From the NCBI RefSeq assembly GCF_900607235.1, contig NZ_LR027851.1, positions 434,001 through 498,000 on the forward strand: a stretch of DNA of 64,000 bases, in the 5' to 3' direction. Source of the DNA: Olivibacter jilunii (GTDB taxonomy: Bacteria > Bacteroidota > Bacteroidia > Sphingobacteriales > Sphingobacteriaceae). Of the stretch, positions 34,901-42,848 are shown in pieces. Below the pieces are notes generated by a model, which did no database searches, had not been told where the DNA came from, and was given only the letters and a program-made list of their open reading frames with translations. Every line of letters begins with the position of its first letter. Position 1 is the stretch's first letter. The translations under genes and the position numbers were made by a program.

Positions 34901-34990
34901 CAACGCTTTTTGGATGAAATTGATCTAAAGCCGCCCGCATTTACAAAAGAAATCATGCGCCCTTACCTTCAATTTATTGGGGTCATCTAA
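31961..34990 (+). CDS. NRPS-like A-T-R enzyme (amino acid reductase)
   Basis: A 1009-residue tri-domain enzyme from ATG 31961; an in-frame TTG lies eight codons upstream. Adenylation domain (about 15-515): A3 core IIYTSGSSGKPKGVMISHG, A5 NSYGPTETT, A7 YRTGD, and an A10-like LTHAGKVDK. D211 in FDAAV occupies the place of the Asp that binds the alpha-amino group in amino-acid-activating domains. Carrier domain: FDLGGHSLLL with S556 as phosphopantetheine site. Reductase domain: LTGSTGFVGSHLL near 644 and the Y810-x3-K814 pair. The layout is that of Lys2-type aminoadipate reductase and stand-alone A-T-R enzymes. It should activate one acid, probably an amino acid, and release it as aldehyde or alcohol with NAD(P)H. 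No condensation domain, phosphopantetheinyl transferase or tailoring gene is adjacent. Confidence 0.88.
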   Translation: MQIQEPILDNDHCTHIVDRLEAIALRLSHKVALVFEGTEYTYQFLNEEANRLAHYLRSKGITHGYKVAVCLRQSPQRIIAFLAVLKAGAAYVPIDGQLPESRIQTMIDDAGVDLLITEQCYDLTAGNSGVKSVMLDMPDHIDLAQYPDNNLERIVEADSCAYIIYTSGSSGKPKGVMISHGAFYHFVSRQAKVLDINTDSRTLQFASPSFDAAVIDIWVPLLQGATVVLYPKNKIVGEPLLDFIVANHIDIVPLLPPAVLASLPVNKPIGNLHTIAIGGEASVESTVRKWYKRVKLINSYGPTETTVAVTNYLFDQDPNPRIIGSALPGIGLWVLDAEMEQVPVGGIGELYISGPQLALGYINRSDETEKAFIKAPSWFVNEQAAEPRLYRTGDRVIKRADGMLEYVGREDEQVKIRGYRIELAEIEHHIAKLPQVARAAVKVHRPELGLPSLTAFVQPIANVDEHTFSDVRVKLQQLMPAYMVPDKVVVMEKLPLTHAGKVDKSQLLIPSQEDKKGISIRRETNLTELVTRIWKDLLGLEQISTDVNFFDLGGHSLLLAQLHMQLPEMVRARIALPELYTYSTIKGFVEEVEKRLNETEVSQKIKAEQTVKELLNDAELLFDFTIGDLPSADVLARPQHIFLTGSTGFVGSHLLEELLHQHPQALIYCLVRAESEKMAKKRLTDTFDKFKLKWHADYDHRVKVEVGDLSLSNFGLEDERYAYLVDTIEVIYHSGSSVSYVQPYQLIKKPNIDGLHHILHLAVTRKVKYLVLLSSMGVFSWGRPFTGKTWMYEDDPIEQNLDAVSRDLGYIQSKWVMERIAEKAKYKGVPIINFRLGFAVCHSTSGATVKNQWWGALIRSCAELQSFPLVMGLKDELTTVDYMCKAITHIGKKPEAVGLNFHLSPLPENDVSLTDFCAKMNEYFGLKLEGMAYQQWLNQWRYHNELPIYPLLSLFTEDVHEGKCLVEAYENTYYYDRSNTQRFLDEIDLKPPAFTKEIMRPYLQFIGVI

Positions 34991-35001
34991 TTGTTTGAAT
35001 G

Positions 35002-35033
35002 ATATAAAGGAGTAGGAACCTACTCCTTTATAT
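35002..35033. terminator. Bidirectional terminator hairpin
   Basis: A 15-bp perfect stem (ATATAAAGGAGTAGG and its complement) has an AA centre. It lies between the converging A-T-R and GNAT genes and overlaps the GNAT stop codon. The T-rich arm ends make it usable from both sides. Confidence 0.8.
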
Positions 35034-35555
35034 TGTATTTTGATGGATACGTTTAATCAGATACGTTGATGCTAATGGTAATTCTTCCATTTGATAAACG
35101 CCGTTTTCTCTACAAAAGCCATTTTGTTCGAAAAACGAAACGAGGGGGTTCTCCAAATATTCGTTAATCCATATAAGATCATAGGACTTCGAAACGGATA
35201 CGCATTTATCTAATAATGATTCTTTTATCGCCTGTTCTTTATGGTCTTGCAAAATGCCGAAATCGGCAATTCGGATCAGGCGCTGTTGGCTTAAATAGGT
35301 GGGTCTTTCTCCTTTGGTGGTTAAACGGGCATAACCAACCGCTTTGTCGTTCGCATATACAACGAGCCATTGATTCGATAAACTATTTATTTCGCGAATA
35401 AGCTCATCTTCATTGAAATGTTTTGATAGATAATTCTCGAGTGTTTCCGGGCTCAATAAATGTACATATTTTTCGGTGGCAATAGTGCTTGTTAATTGCA
35501 TTAAGTCATTTATTCCTTGCTCCGTTCCGACGGTAAATTTAGTTATGATTCTCAT
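35028..35555 (-). CDS. GNAT-family N-acetyltransferase
   Basis: A 175-residue acetyltransferase. The central strand WLVVYANDKAVGYARL and the following RLIRIADFGILQDHKEQAIKESL correspond to motif A, with FFEQNGF as the usual C-terminal GNAT signature. The substrate is unknown. It lies 87 bp downstream of the MocR-type regulator on the same strand, so the two may be linked. Confidence 0.8.
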   Translation of the reverse strand: MRIITKFTVGTEQGINDLMQLTSTIATEKYVHLLSPETLENYLSKHFNEDELIREINSLSNQWLVVYANDKAVGYARLTTKGERPTYLSQQRLIRIADFGILQDHKEQAIKESLLDKCVSVSKSYDLIWINEYLENPLVSFFEQNGFCRENGVYQMEELPLASTYLIKRIHQNTI

Positions 35556-35642
35556 TCTTGTAGCATTATGAAGTATACGAAAGTATATAACATTTCAGTA
35601 GCATCCTCGATACAGAAATACTAAGACTCTTCAGTACAGCAT

Positions 35643-37037
35643 TTAATGAATATATTTTCCAATTGATTTTATTGCCTCGATTTTCTTAGATGAATATTTG
35701 TCCGAGAAAACGACCCTAAAATGATTTTCAAAGGCGTTGGAAAAAGAAAAAGTGTCACCGGGTGTAAACCTGATTCCTGTTTCCTCGCATTTACGATAAA
35801 ATAGGTCAACATCGATATGCTTTGGCAGTTTTACCCAGAGATTATATCCCCCTTTTGGATCGCTGATTTGCGTTCCCCTTGGAAAACATTCATTTAGTAA
35901 GTCAATGGTAAATTGTGCATTTTTTGCGAGTTGTGCTCTAAAAGAACGAATATGTCGTTGATAGCTGGCATTCGATAGCAAGCGATGAACAGTTTCCTGA
36001 TAAATAGGGGATACTGTACTTCCCAGAGCGAACTTAATCTGTTCGGCGCGATGCATAAAATGAGCCGTCGATAGCCATCCTAGCCGAACCCCCGGAGCCA
36101 AGGTTTTAGCATAAGAAGAGTAGGTCATTACCGAACCACTTTCGTCGAAACTCCTAATAGTTGAAGGTCGTTCTCCATTAAAAGGAAGGTCGCCATAAAT
36201 ATCATTCTCTATTACGATAAGCCCATGCTTTTGTGCAATGGAAAGAAGACTCTGTTTTTCCTCATCCGTCATCATCGCTCCCGTAGGATTGTGAAAGTTG
36301 GGCGTAATGACGAGTGCCTTTACGTTGTTTTTGAGACAGGCTTTCCGTAAGAAATCGAGGTCAAATCCTATTTTAGTGGTAAAAGGAATCTCTATTACTT
36401 TTAACTTAAGCACCCTTGCAACTTCAAGAACGGAAAAGACACAAGGGCTTTCGATGGCAATGACATCATTGGTTTCGCAGACTGAACTGAGCGCAATATA
36501 AAGAGCTTGTAGGGCTCCGTCAGTAATTAGTAATTCGTCAGGCGAAATAATCGTTCGGTAAATGGCCGCATGACTGATAATTTTATGTTTTAAATCCTGT
36601 AAACCATTTGAATCGTAATACCGCAAGAGACCAGCACTTTTATCCCGGATCACTTGCTGCATGGTGCGTAATAACAGTTTCTGAGGAATTAGGAGGTCTC
36701 CCGGAGCAGCGACATTAAACTCGGATACAGACCTCTTCAGATTTGCTGAAGTAGTATGGAAGCGATTATTTACAAATATCGGATCTCTTACAATCGGATA
36801 TACGGTGTTTTCCAGGTCTGTAATCGGTTCACTTACGTAGTAGCCTTTCTTTGGAACGCTGGTCACTAATCCCTGACTTACAAGTCGTTCATAACCGTGT
36901 TGCACAGTAGTTGTACTCAAATGGTGCATTTTTTTTAAGTCGCGTACTGAAGGCAATCTTTGCCCTGGCTGATAAATACCCTTACGAATATTTTTTTCAA
37001 TGGATACAGTGAATACTTCAAATTTATACGACCTCAT
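35643..37037 (-). CDS. MocR/GntR-type PLP-dependent regulator
   Basis: A 464-residue fusion of an N-terminal GntR winged helix (about 10-75, GIYQPGQRLPSVRDLKKMHH then STTTVQHGYERL) and a fold-type I aminotransferase domain (about 95-464). The PLP-lysine motif SSYAKTLAPGVRLGW, the VITPNFHNPTGAMM region and VIENDIYGDL are intact. MocR proteins usually act as PLP- or amine-responsive activators of a neighbouring gene. A long inverted repeat (37040-37121) lies in its promoter. The probable target is the GNAT gene downstream or itself. Confidence 0.9.
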   Translation of the reverse strand: MRSYKFEVFTVSIEKNIRKGIYQPGQRLPSVRDLKKMHHLSTTTVQHGYERLVSQGLVTSVPKKGYYVSEPITDLENTVYPIVRDPIFVNNRFHTTSANLKRSVSEFNVAAPGDLLIPQKLLLRTMQQVIRDKSAGLLRYYDSNGLQDLKHKIISHAAIYRTIISPDELLITDGALQALYIALSSVCETNDVIAIESPCVFSVLEVARVLKLKVIEIPFTTKIGFDLDFLRKACLKNNVKALVITPNFHNPTGAMMTDEEKQSLLSIAQKHGLIVIENDIYGDLPFNGERPSTIRSFDESGSVMTYSSYAKTLAPGVRLGWLSTAHFMHRAEQIKFALGSTVSPIYQETVHRLLSNASYQRHIRSFRAQLAKNAQFTIDLLNECFPRGTQISDPKGGYNLWVKLPKHIDVDLFYRKCEETGIRFTPGDTFSFSNAFENHFRVVFSDKYSSKKIEAIKSIGKYIH

Positions 37038-37039
37038 AT

Positions 37040-37121
37040 AACTGTACTGCCTGTTTAAGTATATGTTGCTTTAGAAGCAAACATAACCATTTTAACTATT
37101 GGAAAACAGGACAGTACAGTT
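37040..37121. promoter_or_regulatory. Long inverted repeat at mocR promoter
   Basis: AACTGTACTGCCTGTTT (37040-37056) and AAACAGGACAGTACAGTT (37104-37121) are complementary except for one inserted base, 47 bases apart. A further GTACAG occurs at 37133-37138. Widely spaced repeats are typical operators of dimeric MocR regulators. The left arm begins three bases from the mocR start codon. Confidence 0.55.
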
Positions 37122-37147
37122 TAATATCGTCGGTACAGCTAGCTTAA

Positions 37148-39127
37148 CTAAAGACCCTTCGAATTAATCAGCACATTTTTTATTTTAGTAGGTAACCACA
37201 CTTGCATTTCACCATTGCCTCGGTTAGCCCAACAGAAATAAGGAATCGCTGTGATCGTTTGTTTGGTAACCTGAATCGATTTTCCATCACTCGATGGAGT
37301 GGCTGCCGGCAGTTTGCTTTGTAAAGTAACTACCCCGCCCAGTAGATCTTTTTGAAAGCTTGCTGTAAAATGGGCGTCCGGAGGTACGATGAAGTTCATA
37401 GCGTTATCCTGATTGTCAACTTGCTCTACACAGTAAACGAGTGGTCCGCGTTGTAGGGCAATACGATTTTTATTGGCGACGACTTGATCGTTGGCCGCAA
37501 TCTTTTTTACTTCCAATGGCATTTGAATACTGACAGCATCGTTCTTGTCCCAAATTCGATCTATAACAACATAACCTTTTTCGATGTGATAAGGAACATT
37601 CTTACCATTGACTTGCAAGGTGTATTTGTTTTCCGTAGTGTCCAAAAATCGATAAGTATCGCCTGGAGCTGGTTGACCGAGCAGCCAGCCGGGTATGCGG
37701 ATATGTAACGGGAACTTTCTTTTTCTATCGGGCGTTACCCGAATATTAATATCGCCCTGCCATGGATAACCGGTCTGTTGTGCTATTTCAACAGTACCTT
37801 GGGATAAAGGAATGGCAGCTTTACTGCCTACGAATAGGTTCACCCAAACCGCTTTATCTGAATGTGCATAAATATAATCGCCCAAAGATTCCACTAAACG
37901 TGCAATATTGGAAGGACAGCAAGCAGTGCCGAACCACTCGCTTCGACCGTAGCCGCCATGTGATGCGAGTGGGTTTCCATAGAAAAAACGATTGCCGCTA
38001 TAGGAGAGACCGTCCAGCGCGCCATTATACAAACTTCGTTCGAGTATGTCGAAATATTTAGCTTTGCCGGTAAGTAGATTCATTCGCTGGTTCCAGAAAA
38101 CCATGCCGACGGAGGCACAGGTTTCGCAATAAGCGCTGGCATTGGGAAGATCGTAATCTTGACTAAAACCTTCATTTTTTGCAGTGGACCCAATGCCTCC
38201 GGTGATATACATATTACGGTATACGACATCTTGCCAAACTGTTTGCATCGCTTGCATGTACTCGGTATTGCCTGTGGCGGCTCCCACATCAGCGGCGCCT
38301 GTATAAAGATACATTGCCCGCACCGCATGTCCTGTAATTTCCTTCTGATCTTTCAACGGCACGGCGTCTTGGCAGCGAGCCGGATCTTTTAAGTCGTCCC
38401 ATGTATGGCCCTTACCGTAACCGCGTCCTCGCTGTTGAAGAAACCAGTCTGCTAACGCTAAATAGCGTTCTTTTTTGGTCATATGATACAGCTTGACCAA
38501 AGCTAACTCGATTTCCTGGTGCCCGCTCACCCAAGGCCGGTTTTGTTGCCGAAAAGTAGAATCTATATGATCGGCAAAACGAGTAGCAACTTCCAGGAGT
38601 TTTGTTTTGCCGGTGGTATTATAATAAGCAACAGCAGCTTCGATAAGATGACCTGCACAGTAATCTTCATGCATATCCATGTCCGTCCATCGTTTATCTA
38701 ATCCATTAAGTGTATAGTACGTATTCAAATATCCATCAGGCAGCTGTGCAGCGGCTATTTTATCAATCCACTCATCGGCTTTTTGCTCTAATTGCTGATC
38801 GGGGTGGTTTTTGAGCGAATAAGCGATCGCTTCCAAGGCTTTGTAAACATCCGAATCATCGTAATAAATTCCTTCGTGTTTTTCGCCCGAATGTTGTGCC
38901 ACTTTCTCGAAATTTCGAATACGGGGTGTTTTAACCTCGGTCTGCTCTATACAGACCGGAATGGTTACTTCGCTCACTGTTTTGATTTTTGGCGTCCAAA
39001 ATTGATCGGTTATTTCAACCTTCGAAAAGTTGACGGGCCGTATAGGGGACAATGTCTCCTGCGCATAAGCATTTCCTATTGCGAATAGGAAGTAACTGCC
39101 GATATAAAGCATTCTTTTTCTCGTCAT
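37148..39127 (-). CDS. GH127 beta-L-arabinofuranosidase
   Basis: A 659-residue secreted protein (signal ending NAYAQ). GH127 catalytic features are clear: AYCETCAS gives the zinc ligands E335 and C337, and FGTACCPSN gives C403 (expected nucleophile) and C404, matching the Glu/Cys/Cys/Cys set of HypBA1. YLNTYYTL and HEDYCAGHLIEAAVA are also typical. It would release beta-linked L-arabinofuranose in the periplasm. It is 7 bp from a second DUF1680 enzyme, at the end of a SusCD operon. Confidence 0.88.
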   Translation of the reverse strand: MTRKRMLYIGSYFLFAIGNAYAQETLSPIRPVNFSKVEITDQFWTPKIKTVSEVTIPVCIEQTEVKTPRIRNFEKVAQHSGEKHEGIYYDDSDVYKALEAIAYSLKNHPDQQLEQKADEWIDKIAAAQLPDGYLNTYYTLNGLDKRWTDMDMHEDYCAGHLIEAAVAYYNTTGKTKLLEVATRFADHIDSTFRQQNRPWVSGHQEIELALVKLYHMTKKERYLALADWFLQQRGRGYGKGHTWDDLKDPARCQDAVPLKDQKEITGHAVRAMYLYTGAADVGAATGNTEYMQAMQTVWQDVVYRNMYITGGIGSTAKNEGFSQDYDLPNASAYCETCASVGMVFWNQRMNLLTGKAKYFDILERSLYNGALDGLSYSGNRFFYGNPLASHGGYGRSEWFGTACCPSNIARLVESLGDYIYAHSDKAVWVNLFVGSKAAIPLSQGTVEIAQQTGYPWQGDINIRVTPDRKRKFPLHIRIPGWLLGQPAPGDTYRFLDTTENKYTLQVNGKNVPYHIEKGYVVIDRIWDKNDAVSIQMPLEVKKIAANDQVVANKNRIALQRGPLVYCVEQVDNQDNAMNFIVPPDAHFTASFQKDLLGGVVTLQSKLPAATPSSDGKSIQVTKQTITAIPYFCWANRGNGEMQVWLPTKIKNVLINSKGL

Positions 39128-39134
39128 GATATTT

Positions 39135-41210
39135 TTAATTAATTACAGGGAATTGTGTGATTCGTAAGGTAGTGCAACCATAGGGAATCAAGGTGATTGG
39201 GATTTCTTCTTCCGCTGCTTCCGTAAATTGATGGGGAAGCGGGCCCGCCATGTTTTTATAGAGTTTCCACTCCGGAATTTTTTTAGCTTTGGTCTGAAGG
39301 ATAATCGGTGCGCCGGATAAATTCCATGGATATTGACCGTTTGCCTTGTTCTTTATGACTTCAAAGCCGCTCTGAGGATCTGCGATCGTTTTCGATAGTA
39401 AACCGAAATTCCAATCCGATTTGGGATGCACTTCGAGGTAGTCTCCAAAATAGTCGCCGTCGTTCACTTTACGCCAATCCTCATCGATTTTCAACGCGTA
39501 TACCAGCGGTCCGCGCTCTACGGCAACGGATAGTTCAGCCCAGCGACTGGTTTCAATTTGCATAGGCAAAACAAGGGTTATTTGATCTCCATTTTTCCAG
39601 AGGCGACTGATTTTTACGATGCTGCCTGGCTTAACCTCTTCATTACTTAGTTCGCCGTTCATCTTAATTTGTGCATTTTTTGCCCAATGTGGAATGCGTA
39701 GATGAAAAGGGAAACTTAAATCCTTTTTGCTATGAATAGTAAAATGAATACGCTCATCGAAAGGATAATAGGTGTCTTCGGAGATTTCGATGGGCTGTCC
39801 GTTTACTTGTGCTTTTACGTGGCTAGGACCGTACAAAAGCGCCGCTACGCCTCCGTCGGCCGTTTGATACCAGAGGTTTTGTACAAGCTTGGGCCATCCT
39901 TGGTGCATATTGGCTGTACAACAGGGATACCCCGTAAGTAATCCATAACATTGATCAGTACCTTGGTGCCCATCATCTTCGAAAAAATTACGTTTGGCGC
40001 GGGAAATCATAACTTGGTTTGCGCTTTGAAAATATTGCCGATAATTAAAGTCGTCCGTAGCTTGTGTAGGCATGGCATTATAGGCGATTTTTTCGATTCG
40101 ATCGGCAAATTCCGTGTCGCCTGTAATGGTCAGCATACTTTCTAAGGAGAAGAGCATTTCGACCACCGAGCAGAATTCAATACCTTGCGTAGGCGCGTTC
40201 CCATGGAGAGGTTCGTCTCCACCGTACATGCCCTGCGCTTGACCGTGAAAGATAGCGATGTCATTAAAGGCTTTTTTTACTGCTTCGATATAGGTCGAAT
40301 CGGGATGCTGTTGATAATAAATAACCGGTGTTTTAATACCTTGAGCAAGATTAACACAGTGGAAGCTTTGCAACTGACCAACATGTAATTTATCGATAAG
40401 CGCTTGCTTAAATGGATAAGTATTGCCGGTGTTATATGGGTAGAGATGTTCAATACCATCCTGTTTTGTGCCGTAAGCGCCTGAAAATACCTTTGTATAG
40501 GGAAAAGTCTGTTGATAAATCAGATTACCTAAATCCAATAGAAAGTTTTCGCCCGTCACGTTGTACAACCAATAAACGACCATTAAATTGTCAGCTCCTC
40601 TGCGATTTCCCCAAAAAGACCATTGGTCCAAGGGATGCTGGGGAAGTTCTTGCAGCTGATATTTAAAATATTTAGTCAGCGCTTCAATAACGCGTTTATC
40701 GCCTGTGGCGCTGTAATATTGTTGGAGCACTTTTAGCATAACCATACGAGGCCACCAATCTTCTACGGGCTCTTTTTGAATACCGGGTTCGGGCTCTGGT
40801 TTTTCCGCAAGGGGTTTAGGTCCAAGATAACCGTCTTCACGCTGGTTGTTCAAAGTCCATTCAATCCAAGGTTTCACTTTGTTAATAAGAGCTTGGTCTT
40901 TCAAAATATACGCTAAAGGAAGTAAACCATCGACCCAATAGGGGCCTCTTTCCCACGCATCGCCATCGCCACCCAACCAGCCGTTTCGCGAGCCAATTAC
41001 TTGCGGATAACGTGCATCCAGGTGTCCGGTAAGTCCGGCTTTCATTCGATTAAGTTGATCGGCCAGCCAACCCTTTGCTTGTATATTACCCAGCGGGAGC
41101 TCGAGATAAGGATTAGGACGTAGGGGGCTACGATTCTGTACTTGCGCCTCGCTTGCAACGCCTAGGCCGAAAGCAAGAAGAATAAAACATATAACTTGTT
41201 TTGTTTTCAT
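39135..41210 (-). CDS. DUF1680/GH127-like glycoside hydrolase
   Basis: A 691-residue secreted protein from ATG 41210 (41225 is an alternative start; the signal MKTKQVICFILLAFGL fits the shorter form). It is related to GH127 but distinct from its neighbour. The N-terminal RPNPYLELPLGNIQAKGWL and WERGPYWVDGLLPLAY are typical of another DUF1680 branch. The metal/catalytic set is present as IEFCS (Glu-x-Cys) and YPCCTANMHQG. It is probably a beta-L-arabinofuranosidase or close activity acting with the other enzyme on an arabinose-containing plant glycan or glycoprotein. Confidence 0.8.
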   Translation of the reverse strand: MKTKQVICFILLAFGLGVASEAQVQNRSPLRPNPYLELPLGNIQAKGWLADQLNRMKAGLTGHLDARYPQVIGSRNGWLGGDGDAWERGPYWVDGLLPLAYILKDQALINKVKPWIEWTLNNQREDGYLGPKPLAEKPEPEPGIQKEPVEDWWPRMVMLKVLQQYYSATGDKRVIEALTKYFKYQLQELPQHPLDQWSFWGNRRGADNLMVVYWLYNVTGENFLLDLGNLIYQQTFPYTKVFSGAYGTKQDGIEHLYPYNTGNTYPFKQALIDKLHVGQLQSFHCVNLAQGIKTPVIYYQQHPDSTYIEAVKKAFNDIAIFHGQAQGMYGGDEPLHGNAPTQGIEFCSVVEMLFSLESMLTITGDTEFADRIEKIAYNAMPTQATDDFNYRQYFQSANQVMISRAKRNFFEDDGHQGTDQCYGLLTGYPCCTANMHQGWPKLVQNLWYQTADGGVAALLYGPSHVKAQVNGQPIEISEDTYYPFDERIHFTIHSKKDLSFPFHLRIPHWAKNAQIKMNGELSNEEVKPGSIVKISRLWKNGDQITLVLPMQIETSRWAELSVAVERGPLVYALKIDEDWRKVNDGDYFGDYLEVHPKSDWNFGLLSKTIADPQSGFEVIKNKANGQYPWNLSGAPIILQTKAKKIPEWKLYKNMAGPLPHQFTEAAEEEIPITLIPYGCTTLRITQFPVIN

Positions 41211-41229
41211 CGTTGTATGAAGCATGATG

Positions 41230-42837
41230 TTAGTAACCTTGGTTTTGTGTTAAATTAGGATTCGAGTTGATGGTCTGCTGCGGAATCGGGAAGATAATAC
41301 GATAATCACCATTTGGTTTATGTGATAGCCAACTTTTGCTGGTAAATATGCCAAAGCGAATCATGTCGCGTCGACGGTGACCTTCCCAAGCGAATTCCCA
41401 CCCGAGTTCATCAAGCATGCGTCCATATTTTATGGGTGCTGTGTTGCCTTCATCTATTATTTTATAATCTTCTACATAACCATAAGGATAGCGACTGTTC
41501 TGCTTCAGCTCACTACCGGTTACATTCGCTTTTTCAGGATTATTTCTGAAAGCCCGGTTTCTTACTTGGCTAACTAACATCGCTGCTTCATCTGCGCTGC
41601 CGTTACGCAACAGGCACTCGGCCTTCATCAGCAGGATATCAGCATATCGGAAGAAAGGAAAATCATTATCTAAATTATGCATGGCTCCCATCTTGACGGT
41701 AAATTTATTCATCCGATAGCCTTCTGATTCACCGGTGTACAATCCGTCCGGAATTGCTTTTGTGAATACAAGCGGCTTGCCGGCTTGATCGTATGCACCC
41801 AGAAGTGCTGTCTTGCCATCGGCGGCAAATTGAGGCCCCATCAACCAAGTGTCGGCTAAGCGTCCGTCAACTGGATCATAGCTGTCGATAAATTGTGGTA
41901 CGGCCATGGCTGAACCGGAACCCCAAGGGGTGGCTTGCATATTCGCTTTGGCTTTTAGCGAGGCGTGCCAAGAAAACATATGGAAGAGAAAACCACCGCC
42001 AACAGTTTCATTGAAGGGAACGGCAAATATAATTTCCGGAGAATTTTCATTAAAGGTGCTAAATATCTCCCTAAAGTTGGTGCTTAGACTGTATTTACCA
42101 GAGCTGATCACATCATTGCATTGTTGTATGCAATCTTGCCAGGCGGGTGCACCACTGTAAACTTCTGCATTGAGATACACATTAGCTAACAGGGATTTCG
42201 CGGCCCATTTATTAAATCGACCATAGAAAAGCTGATCACGATCTTCACTTAGTGCGGGGATGGCAGCGTTGATTTCCGAAACAATGAATTGATAAAGTTC
42301 AGCTCTCGACACGTTAGCCGGAAGCTGAGTGCTGACTGTTGTAACGAGGGGTGCATCGCCAAAATTATCACAAACGAGCCAATAAAAAAAAGCACGTATT
42401 ACTCTTACTTCTGCTATGATGCTTTCTTTTGTTAATCCGTCACTTAAGGGAATTTTGTCCGCTTCAAATAAGCTTATAATGCGATTGGCGTTGATTACAC
42501 CTTTATAGAAGCTGTTCCACATGGCACTCATTTGCTCGTTTTCTGAATTCCATGTATGTAAGTGGATTCTCTTGTATATGCCACCATCATCCCAACCAGA
42601 GGCATTAGCAGGCATGACCAACTCATCCGAGGAAGTTTCCTGTACGCCCGCCCAATTGTGATGGTCGAAAAGTTCACGCATATTGGCATAGAGAATGCCG
42701 GTTGCCTGATAAGCATTGGTGTAGGTTAACTGATCATCAGTTACCTCAGTATATAAGATTTCGTCTAGGTCATTGTTGCAAGCAGAGAGCATAATGACGA
42801 ATAAAAAAAACGGTATATAATATGTTAGTGTTTTCAT
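41230..42837 (-). CDS. SusD/RagB-type surface lipoprotein
   Basis: A 535-residue lipoprotein (signal MKTLTYYIPFFLFVIMLSAC). SusD segments include VRVIRAFFYWLVCDNFGDAPL, FRYADILLMKAECLLRNGSAD and LGWEFAWEGHRRRDMIRFG. It follows its SusC partner by 11 bp and precedes the two arabinosidase genes by a few bases, forming one operon. Confidence 0.93.
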   Translation of the reverse strand: MKTLTYYIPFFLFVIMLSACNNDLDEILYTEVTDDQLTYTNAYQATGILYANMRELFDHHNWAGVQETSSDELVMPANASGWDDGGIYKRIHLHTWNSENEQMSAMWNSFYKGVINANRIISLFEADKIPLSDGLTKESIIAEVRVIRAFFYWLVCDNFGDAPLVTTVSTQLPANVSRAELYQFIVSEINAAIPALSEDRDQLFYGRFNKWAAKSLLANVYLNAEVYSGAPAWQDCIQQCNDVISSGKYSLSTNFREIFSTFNENSPEIIFAVPFNETVGGGFLFHMFSWHASLKAKANMQATPWGSGSAMAVPQFIDSYDPVDGRLADTWLMGPQFAADGKTALLGAYDQAGKPLVFTKAIPDGLYTGESEGYRMNKFTVKMGAMHNLDNDFPFFRYADILLMKAECLLRNGSADEAAMLVSQVRNRAFRNNPEKANVTGSELKQNSRYPYGYVEDYKIIDEGNTAPIKYGRMLDELGWEFAWEGHRRRDMIRFGIFTSKSWLSHKPNGDYRIIFPIPQQTINSNPNLTQNQGY

Positions 42838-42848
42838 CTTTCAAGGAC

